Assembly: GCA_049509915.1 (NCBI GenBank)
Contig: JBEKZL010000401.1
Span: 1-5,165 of the forward strand
Reading direction: 5' to 3'
DNA length: 5,165 bases
From: JBEKYD01 sp049509915
Lineage (GTDB): Bacteria > Acidobacteriota > Terriglobia > Bryobacterales > Bryobacteraceae
The number at the start of each line of letters is the position of its first letter. Within the stretch, counting starts at the first letter, position 1. The position numbers and the translations under genes were made by a program. Below the pieces are notes generated by a model that was not told where the DNA came from, did no database searches, and saw only the letters and a program-made list of their open reading frames with translations. Positions 1 through 5,165 of the stretch are shown piece after piece.

Positions 1-1417
1 CCGCGCTATCGACCACAATCCGGCCGTCGAGCGAGCGGACGATTCCCTCCACCGCGGCCAGACCCAGGCCCCGGCCTGGAAATTTGCTGCTAAAGAACGG
101 GTCGAAGATCCGCTTTTGGGTTTCCGCGTCCATGCCGCATCCGTCATCGGAGACCTCGATCGATACGGAATTGTTTTCGAACGCGGTGCGGACGGTGACG
201 TTTCCGGATCGCCCGTCGGGGATCGCCTCCACCGCGTTCAGAATCAGGTTCGAAAACATTTGCTCCAGTTGGCCGGGATCCATCAGCAAGGGCGGGAGAT
301 CCGCGGCGAAATCGGTGCGCAGCCGGATCCTCTCCGGTAGTGACGGAAGCAGAATGGCGACGGCCTGCTCGCCGACGCCGGAGACGGAGACGGGCTTGCG
401 AATGAAGGCGCCTTTGCCCGCATAGGCAAGCAACTGGCGTGTCAGGCAGGCCGCCCGCTGCACCGATTCCAGCGCGGCCGGCAGCACCGACCTGGCTTCG
501 CAATCGGGGCAGGAATCTTCCAAAGCCAGAGTGATGTTGCCGGCCACTACGGTCAGAATATTATTGAAATCGTGGGCAATCCCTCCGGCCAGCAAGGCGA
601 TGCTTTCGAGCTTCTGGGCCTGCTGCAAGCGCTGCTCGTCGCGCTTTTTTTCGCTGATATCGCGCGCGATGGTGACGGCGCCGGTGATTTGGCCGCCGGC
701 ATCGCGCATGGGCGAAGAGGAGCTTTCGAAGGTCCGTCCTTCGCCCCGCTGCTCCACGCCGACCACTGTTTCGCCCGCCAGGGCCCGCCGGGTGGCGCTC
801 TCTTGGGGCCCGGCGGCAAGCTTAAGCTTTTCCAGGATGGCGGCGTTTGCCATTCCGGTGGGATCGAACCCGAAAATGGCGGAAGCCGCGGGATTGGCGT
901 GAATGGCAATGCCCGCCGTGTCGTATACAACAACCGCATCCATTTGCGCGGTGAAGACGGCATCCAGAAGCCGATGGCCGCGCTCGGTTTCCTGGCGCGC
1001 GAGGCGCAGCGCCTCATCGGCGGCCTTGCGCTCCCGCCGGACCGTAGCCTCCTGGATTTCGCGTTCCACGGCGGGTACCAGCCGCGTCAGGCTGCTCTTC
1101 AACACATAGTCGTGGGCGCCTGCTTTCATCATGGCCACCGCACGGTCCTCGCCCACGGCTCCGGAGACGACGATGAAGGGAATATCCAGTTCGGTCTCGC
1201 GCAGGACCGCCAAGGCCGAGGGAGCGTCGAACTGGGGTAAATGATAGTCGGCAATGATCGCATCCCAGGCCCGCTTTTCCAGCGCGGCCCGCATTTGCGG
1301 AGCTGTTTCCACCCGCTCCGCATGCACGTCATAGCCGGCGTTTTTGAGGAGGCGAACGATCAGCGTTGCATCGCTCTCGGAATCTTCCACCTGGAGGAGG
1401 CTTAAAGCTTTACTCAT
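1..1417 (-). CDS. REC-PAS-HisKA-HATPase_c hybrid sensor kinase, 3' end outside window
   Basis: The ATG at 1417-1415 opens a frame of 472 codons without a stop to the left edge. It begins MSKALSLLQVEDSESD. Residues 1-125 are a receiver domain: E11 and D12, phospho-acceptor D57 in IIADYHLP, S85 in FIVVSG and K107 in DYVLKSSL. A helical linker rich in Arg and Glu follows at about 118-146. A PAS domain spans about 148-256 and ends in IARDISEKK. HisKA carries the H-box GGIAHDFNNIL (H282), the HDFNN subtype. HATPase_c has an N-box with N390 and N394, G1 DDGCGMD at 424-430, F-box FDPFFSSKF and G2 GRGLGLA at 448-454. The window ends about where the last strand of HATPase_c should be. Related proteins often add a C-terminal receiver, so the full protein may be longer. 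No transmembrane segment is visible, so it is probably cytoplasmic. The start lies 14 bases after the regulator's stop with only a weak ribosome site (AAGTAG), which suggests one operon with coupled translation. The N-terminal receiver could be phosphorylated by the upstream kinase and gate this one (inference). C303 and C306 form a CxxC in the HisKA hairpin. Confidence 0.93.
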   Translation of the reverse strand, partial: MSKALSLLQVEDSESDATLIVRLLKNAGYDVHAERVETAPQMRAALEKRAWDAIIADYHLPQFDAPSALAVLRETELDIPFIVVSGAVGEDRAVAMMKAGAHDYVLKSSLTRLVPAVEREIQEATVRRERKAADEALRLARQETERGHRLLDAVFTAQMDAVVVYDTAGIAIHANPAASAIFGFDPTGMANAAILEKLKLAAGPQESATRRALAGETVVGVEQRGEGRTFESSSSPMRDAGGQITGAVTIARDISEKKRDEQRLQQAQKLESIALLAGGIAHDFNNILTVVAGNITLALEDSCPDCEARSVLPAALESVQRAACLTRQLLAYAGKGAFIRKPVSVSGVGEQAVAILLPSLPERIRLRTDFAADLPPLLMDPGQLEQMFSNLILNAVEAIPDGRSGNVTVRTAFENNSVSIEVSDDGCGMDAETQKRIFDPFFSSKFPGRGLGLAAVEGIVRSLDGRIVVDSA

Positions 1418-1431
1418 ACAGCGACTACTTA
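1418..1431 (-). other. Short intergenic spacer between regulator and hybrid kinase
   Basis: These 14 bases are the only non-coding DNA visible between genes in the window. On the minus strand they read TAAGTAGTCGCTGT. They hold no promoter or terminator and only a weak purine-rich stretch (AAGTAG) as a possible ribosome site. The short distance supports co-transcription of the two flanking genes. Confidence 0.7.
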
Positions 1432-1884
1432 TCAAGCTTGCTTTACTTTCGGCGGCGGCTCATTCCACACCAGCCAGTATAGGCCCAGATGCGCGATGGC
1501 TTGCGTAAACTGCTCGAAATCCACAGGTTTACGGATGTAGCTGTTGGCGCCCAGATCGTAGCCGGCGGCGAGATCCTGTTCCTCCTTGGAAGAAGTGAGG
1601 ATCACCACCGGCAGGCGCCGGGTTCTGGCATCCGCGCGAACGCGGCGGAGCACCTCCAAGCCGGGCACCTTGGGCAGCTTGAGGTCGAGCAGCGTCACGG
1701 CGGGCAAATCGGAGACGTCGCGGCCGGCATGGGCGCCTTCGCCCCACAGATAATCCAGGGCTTGCTTGCCGTCCCTGGCGACCACCACTTCGTTGGCTAT
1801 GCGGCCCTTTTCCATGGCCCGCCTGGTGAGATCGACATCGCTGGAGTTGTCTTCAATGAGCAGAATCACTTTCCGATCGTTCAC
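1432..1884 (-). CDS. Single-domain response regulator, Rcp1-type receiver
   Basis: This is a cytoplasmic stand-alone receiver of 150 residues with no output domain. It resembles the Rcp1-like regulators that partner phytochrome-type and multi-PAS kinases. Visible receiver residues are the acidic pair E11 and D12 (LLIEDN), the phospho-acceptor D67 in LLDLKLPK, T97 in VVILTSSKEEQD and K119 in YIRKPVDF. It ends in the family's usual tail, GLYWLVWNEPPP followed by a few residues. The start is chosen at the GTG at 1884-1882, although the frame is open 20 codons further upstream. That GTG overlaps the kinase TGA stop in a GTGA arrangement, a GGAG site lies seven bases upstream, and VNDRKVILLIEDN is the normal N-terminal length for the family. 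The extra upstream residues would be translated from inside the kinase gene and look unrelated to a receiver. The overlap implies translational coupling and roughly matched synthesis with the kinase. It probably accepts phosphate from the membrane kinase (inference from gene order and family). It contains no cysteine. Confidence 0.95.
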   Translation of the reverse strand: MNDRKVILLIEDNSSDVDLTRRAMEKGRIANEVVVARDGKQALDYLWGEGAHAGRDVSDLPAVTLLDLKLPKVPGLEVLRRVRADARTRRLPVVILTSSKEEQDLAAGYDLGANSYIRKPVDFEQFTQAIAHLGLYWLVWNEPPPKVKQA

Positions 1885-4800
1885 TTCTCGGCTCCAATGG
1901 TGAAATAAAAGCTGGCTCCCAGGTCTGGCTCGGCTTCGGCCCAAATACGGCCGCCGTGACGGTGAATCACGCGCTGCACGGTAGCCAGACCGATGCCGGT
2001 GCCGGGGAATTCGGAATCGCTGTGCAGGCGCTGAAAAGCGCCGAAGAGCGTACCGGCGTAAGCCATGTCGAAACCTACGCCGTTGTCGCGCAACACGAAC
2101 GCCTTCTTTTCTCCGCTCTCGACGGTCCCAAACTCAATGCGCGCATGCGCGCGCGATCCGGTGAACTTGACGGCGTTTTCGAGCAGGTTCGTCAAGGCGA
2201 CCGCGAGAAGGCGGGCGTCGCCGAAAGCCGTCAACCCCGGCCGGACCACGAATTCCAGGCTCCGCTCGGGATTCGTTTGGCGAAGCCTGGCGGCGATCGA
2301 TTCGGCGATCCGGCTCAGGTCCACCGCGTGGCGATGCATCTCCGCGCGGGTAATGCGGGAAAGCTGCAGCATATCGTCAATCAGGTGCCCCATGCGCTGG
2401 GTCTCGGAACGGACGCGGTCCAGGTACTCGCGGCCTTTTCCTTTGTACTTCTCGCACTGGCTGCAATAGTCCTCGATTAATGCCAACGTCCAGCCGTCTA
2501 TGCCCCGCAGCGGCGCGCGCAAGTCGTGGGATACCGAGTAGGCGAACGCCTCCAGCTCCTTGTTGGAGGCTTCGAGCTGAGAGGTGCGATCGCGGACGCG
2601 CTGTTCCAGTTCGGTATTGAGCCGGCGAATCTCCTCTTCCGTCCGCTTGCGGTCCGTAATGTCGCGCGCCACAACCACCGACCCGGCGATCCGACCGTCC
2701 GGGTCCCGAATGGGGCCGAAGCTGTAACTTCCAATCCAGGTTTCGCCGGTGTCTTTGCGCCGCAAAGTGTATTCGGCGCTGGTGGCCACTTCGCCCCGCA
2801 GGGCGCGCGGCACCGCCCACATCTCCAGCGGCGCCGGGGTTCCGTCCGGAAGGAACACATCCAGAATGGCGGGGTACTCGGCAAGGGTCTTGGCGCATTC
2901 CTCCTTAGTCGAGAACCGGTGGAACGTCGCGAACGCGTCGTTGATATGGATAAACCGCCCCTCGGCGTCGGAAATGAAGACAGCCTCGGTCATGCTGGCC
3001 AACGCCGCCTCCAGCTTCGACCGGCTTTCCCGCAGCGCCTCCTCCGTCCGCTTGCGTTGGGTAACGTCCCGGAAAAACTGCGACATACCGTCCGCCGACG
3101 GGTGGACACTTACCTCAGTCCACATTTTCAGGGGCGCATAATAATCCTCGAAGGTCAGGCTGACCTGCTCTGCAATTGCGCGCTCGTATCGGACCAGGAA
3201 GGCGGTTGCGTCGGGATAGAGCACGCGCATGTCCTGGCCCAGCAACTCCTCGCGCTTGCGCCCTTGCAGACGCTCCGCCGCGGCATTTACGTACGTATAG
3301 CGCCACTCGCGGTCGCAGGCGACGAACCCGTCGCCGAGGCTCTCCAGGATGCCCGCGAGCTTTTCGTGGGCAAGCCGCAGCGCCTCTTCAGTCGCCGCTT
3401 GCTCGGTCACATCCCACACAATCGCCAGGATCGATGGTTCGTCGCCCGCGGCGGAGGGCAAGCGCACGACCTGGCCATCCCATATGGCGTTGGGCTTACC
3501 TGGGATAGGCGCTCCGAAGCGTTCCACAATCCAAGGCTCACCGGTCTCGATCACCTGCTGGAGCCTGGCTTCGGCGCCCGCGGCGGCGGCTTGCGGGAAC
3601 GCTTCCCGGTAAGGTCGTCCAACGAATTGAACTTCAGGCCCGACCATTGCCTGGTACGCCGGATTGACCATCTCGAACACGAGGTCGCGCCCTTTGCAAA
3701 CCGAGATGCCATAAGGCGCACTGGCGAGAAGGCGGGCCAGAAACTCGCGCTGCCGGCGTTGCTCGGATTCGCTCTCGCGGAGGGCCTCCTCGGCCTGCTT
3801 GCGTTCGGTAATGTCGCGATTGATTTCGAGGTATCCAGCCGGCTGGCCCGCATCGTCGCGCTGGAGAACCTGGCGGCTTTCGACCGCGATTTGCCGCCCG
3901 TCGGAACGGGTGTGGGCCAGCTCTCCATGCCAGCGGCCTTCCCGAGCCAGAATCCGGTCCACCTCCGCGATAGGGGTCGACGAGCTGGTGTGCAGGAGTT
4001 CATGCATCGTCTGGCCCACCGCTTCTTTCTCCGCCCAGCCGTACATCTCTTGCGCGCCGGAGTTCCATCCGGTGATGACGCGGTTGCCGTCAGCCGTGAT
4101 GATGGCGTCGTGGGAAAGGTCTATCAGCCGGGACTGGCGGGCCAGCACCACTTCCGCCTGGTTGCGCTCGTGGATATGGCGCTCGATGGCACCACCCGCC
4201 AGGATCAGCAGAAGCACCAGGGATCCACTGCCCAACCCCAGAATCCAGCGGGTGCGCGAGTCGGCCGCGCTGGCGGCCATGGCGCGGCTGTGGAGGAGCC
4301 GGCGCTCTTCGTTATCCACGGCGTCCAGGATGGCCCTCAGTTGATCCCCCCTTTCCTTGCCGCGGTTGGCGCGGACCAGGTCGGCGACGGCCGCCGTTCC
4401 CTGCTGCCTGCGCAGCTCGATTGCACCGGCCAGCATATCCAGCCTGGTCCGCAATAGCTGGTCGAACTCGTCCAGGCGAGCCTGTTCGACTGGGTTATCG
4501 GCGGTCAGGAGGCGGAGAGTGGCTCGCACCTGCCGTTCGGAAGCGATGGCCGACTGGTATGCTTCGAGATACTGGTCGCTTCCGGTAAGCAGATATCCGC
4601 GCTGGGACGTTTGAGCGCGCTCCAGGTACGATCGCACAGAGCTGGCCGCGTTGAGCACCTGGTACGTGTGCTCGATCCACCGTTCGGCGTTCGTGGAGCG
4701 CTGCAAGCCATTCCAAAGCAAGGAGGCCAGAATACCTAATGCCACCGCGGCGGCGGCGACCGTGGCAACCCGCCGCAACAGGGGCGTCCCAACCGGATCG

Positions 4801-5165
4801 GCGCCCGTTCGCTCCAGCCGGTCTGCACCAAGCCTCCCGGAAAAAGAGCCGGGCGCCTCCAGAAGGCTGATGGCGATACCAATCACGGCAAACAGGCCCA
4901 GTCCCACGAGATCGGTGGGGTGCGCCACCACAAATGAGAAACGCGGCTCCAGGAACAAATACAAGATGCTGAGGACGCTTAACACGGTGGCGGCCAAGCC
5001 GGACGCGCGGCCCCCCAGCCGGGCCGCGGCCAGGACTGCGGCGATAAAGGTTATATACGGGGCCTGAGCGCCGAGCAGAGGGTCGAGAGACAGCCGTAGG
5101 CCTACCGCGGCAGCCACGGCCAAAGCGGCAATGGCATAGTGCCGTGTCGCGAACCTCTTTATGAA
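1881..5165 (-). CDS. Membrane sensor histidine kinase, DUF4118-CHASE3-PAS(x4)-HisKA-HATPase_c (5' end outside window)
   Basis: This is a sensor kinase that would autophosphorylate on histidine and pass the phosphate to a receiver, probably the one encoded next. The frame is open to the right edge: 14 codons precede a possible TTG at 5123. Those residues (FIKRFATRHYAIAA...) look like a basic N-terminus leading into a first membrane helix, so the true start probably lies just beyond the edge. Numbering from that TTG, a DUF4118-like region with hydrophobic helices spans about 1-90 and a further helix about 117-138. A CHASE3 domain follows at about 142-285, with the typical QRGYLLTG at 175-182, then the last helix at about 292-312. 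PAS domains lie near 328-440, 460-575, 585-688 and 702-826, each ending in a D-[IV]-T linker. A coiled coil at about 826-856 leads into HisKA (SHDLRAPL, H866). The HATPase_c has an N-box with N979 and N983, G1 DNGVGFD at 1013-1019, an F-box around 1026-1034 and G2 GTGIGLA at 1041-1047. All catalytic motifs are intact. There is no C-terminal receiver. C887 and C890 form a CxxC in the HisKA hairpin. The ligand of CHASE3 and the cofactors of the PAS domains cannot be read from sequence. Confidence 0.95.
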   Translation of the reverse strand, partial: FIKRFATRHYAIAALAVAAAVGLRLSLDPLLGAQAPYITFIAAVLAAARLGGRASGLAATVLSVLSILYLFLEPRFSFVVAHPTDLVGLGLFAVIGIAISLLEAPGSFSGRLGADRLERTGADPVGTPLLRRVATVAAAAVALGILASLLWNGLQRSTNAERWIEHTYQVLNAASSVRSYLERAQTSQRGYLLTGSDQYLEAYQSAIASERQVRATLRLLTADNPVEQARLDEFDQLLRTRLDMLAGAIELRRQQGTAAVADLVRANRGKERGDQLRAILDAVDNEERRLLHSRAMAASAADSRTRWILGLGSGSLVLLLILAGGAIERHIHERNQAEVVLARQSRLIDLSHDAIITADGNRVITGWNSGAQEMYGWAEKEAVGQTMHELLHTSSSTPIAEVDRILAREGRWHGELAHTRSDGRQIAVESRQVLQRDDAGQPAGYLEINRDITERKQAEEALRESESEQRRQREFLARLLASAPYGISVCKGRDLVFEMVNPAYQAMVGPEVQFVGRPYREAFPQAAAAGAEARLQQVIETGEPWIVERFGAPIPGKPNAIWDGQVVRLPSAAGDEPSILAIVWDVTEQAATEEALRLAHEKLAGILESLGDGFVACDREWRYTYVNAAAERLQGRKREELLGQDMRVLYPDATAFLVRYERAIAEQVSLTFEDYYAPLKMWTEVSVHPSADGMSQFFRDVTQRKRTEEALRESRSKLEAALASMTEAVFISDAEGRFIHINDAFATFHRFSTKEECAKTLAEYPAILDVFLPDGTPAPLEMWAVPRALRGEVATSAEYTLRRKDTGETWIGSYSFGPIRDPDGRIAGSVVVARDITDRKRTEEEIRRLNTELEQRVRDRTSQLEASNKELEAFAYSVSHDLRAPLRGIDGWTLALIEDYCSQCEKYKGKGREYLDRVRSETQRMGHLIDDMLQLSRITRAEMHRHAVDLSRIAESIAARLRQTNPERSLEFVVRPGLTAFGDARLLAVALTNLLENAVKFTGSRAHARIEFGTVESGEKKAFVLRDNGVGFDMAYAGTLFGAFQRLHSDSEFPGTGIGLATVQRVIHRHGGRIWAEAEPDLGASFYFTIGAEK
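1892..1895 (-). promoter_or_regulatory. Ribosome binding site GGAG for the response regulator
   Basis: On the minus strand GGAG lies inside the last codons of the membrane kinase gene, seven bases before the GTG start at 1884. It is the main sequence argument for the GTG start over an upstream in-frame one, and it fits reinitiation or coupled translation across the GTGA overlap. Confidence 0.7.
2631..2666 (-). repeat. PAS-linker coding repeat, copy after PAS4
   Basis: This stretch encodes the RDITDRKRTEEE linker between the fourth PAS domain and the coiled coil. It shares an exact 13-base core (CCGTCCGCTTGCG on the plus strand, 2639-2651) with the linker after PAS3. It is a coding repeat arising from duplicated PAS modules or from constraint on the linker, not a mobile element. 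Confidence 0.5.
3036..3071 (-). repeat. PAS-linker coding repeat, copy after PAS3
   Basis: This encodes RDVTQRKRTEEAL at the end of the third PAS domain. The 13-base core at 3044-3056 matches the copy after PAS4 exactly. The flanks match partly, with GTAACGTCCCG here against GTAATGTCGCG there. Confidence 0.5.
3783..3818 (-). repeat. PAS-linker coding repeat, copy after PAS1
   Basis: This encodes RDITERKQAEEAL at the end of the first PAS domain. The core differs slightly (CGGCCTGCTTGCG at 3791-3803), but the adjoining GGTAATGTCGCG is nearly the same as in the copy after PAS4. The linker after PAS2 (DVTEQAATEEAL, near 3383-3415) is clearly more diverged. Confidence 0.45.

Noticed and set aside
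144..1332. Minus-strand open frames overlapping the hybrid kinase in other frames (144-503, 553-1017, 1129-1332)
   Set aside because: The frame starting at ATG 1417 runs through the whole region with every REC, PAS, HisKA and HATPase motif in register, so these are out-of-frame shadows.
1403..1440. Two short palindromes around the regulator/hybrid-kinase junction (TAAAGCTTTA at 1403-1412 and CAAGCTTG at 1433-1440)
   Set aside because: Both lie within codons (Lys-Ala-Leu and Gln-Ala-stop). They are short, and the AAGCTT core also recurs elsewhere in the window (about 819-830). There is no T-run to make a terminator and no spacing typical of an operator.
1489..2480. Plus-strand open frames opposite the response regulator and the kinase core (for example 1489-1908, 1956-2480)
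   Set aside because: The opposite strand encodes well-defined receiver and HATPase motifs at these positions. The plus-strand translations look like low-information reflections of those codons.
2526..4457. A 643-codon open frame on the plus strand opposite the membrane kinase
   Set aside because: It is fully antisense to a kinase with intact motifs. Long shadow frames are common opposite GC-rich genes. Its translation shows no recognisable domain and it has no convincing ribosome site.
5121..5123. TTG as the start codon of the membrane kinase
   Set aside because: The frame continues upstream to the window edge with a basic, then hydrophobic stretch that completes the first membrane helix. 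Starting at the TTG would clip that helix and remove the positive charges. The start is more likely outside the window.

Overview
The window is one GC-rich, tightly packed two-component signalling cassette. All genes lie on the minus strand, so transcription runs from the right edge to the left edge. There is no RNA gene, mobile element, CRISPR array or clear terminator, and no non-coding gap longer than 14 bases. The composition and protein style (multi-PAS kinases, an Rcp1-type stand-alone receiver, a REC-PAS kinase with an HDFNN H-box) suggest a free-living, signalling-rich bacterium with a large genome. Acidobacteriota of the Solibacter/Bryobacter type are a plausible guess, but no taxonomic marker is present and this is only an inference.

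Layout, in transcription order. (1) 5165 to 1881: a large membrane sensor histidine kinase (1094 visible residues, start codon beyond the right edge). Its order is a DUF4118-like four-helix membrane region, a fifth membrane helix, an extracytoplasmic CHASE3 domain, a sixth membrane helix, four PAS domains, a short coiled coil, HisKA (His at codon 2528-2526) and HATPase_c. It has no receiver of its own. (2) 1884 to 1432: a 150-residue single-domain response regulator of the Rcp1 type. Its GTG start overlaps the kinase TGA stop (GTGA), with a GGAG ribosome site inside the end of the kinase gene. (3) 1417 to beyond position 1: a soluble REC-PAS-HisKA-HATPase_c protein, cut by the left edge after 472 codons, just past the G2 box. 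Its start is 14 bases after the regulator's stop. It is missing from a simple list of closed ORFs because its stop lies outside the window.

How they may work together (inference): the membrane kinase senses signals through CHASE3 and PAS, and phosphorylates the stand-alone receiver. The third protein has both a phosphorylatable Asp (D57) and its own kinase core, so it could be a second layer controlled by phosphorylation of its REC domain. No DNA-binding or enzymatic output domain and no Hpt domain is visible, so the final output must lie outside the window.

The most notable detail is a CxxC pair at exactly the same distance from the phospho-accepting histidine (H+21 and H+24) in both kinases. 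They belong to different H-box subtypes. The pair sits near the turn of the dimerisation hairpin, within a shared E-D-x-C-x2-C-E pattern.
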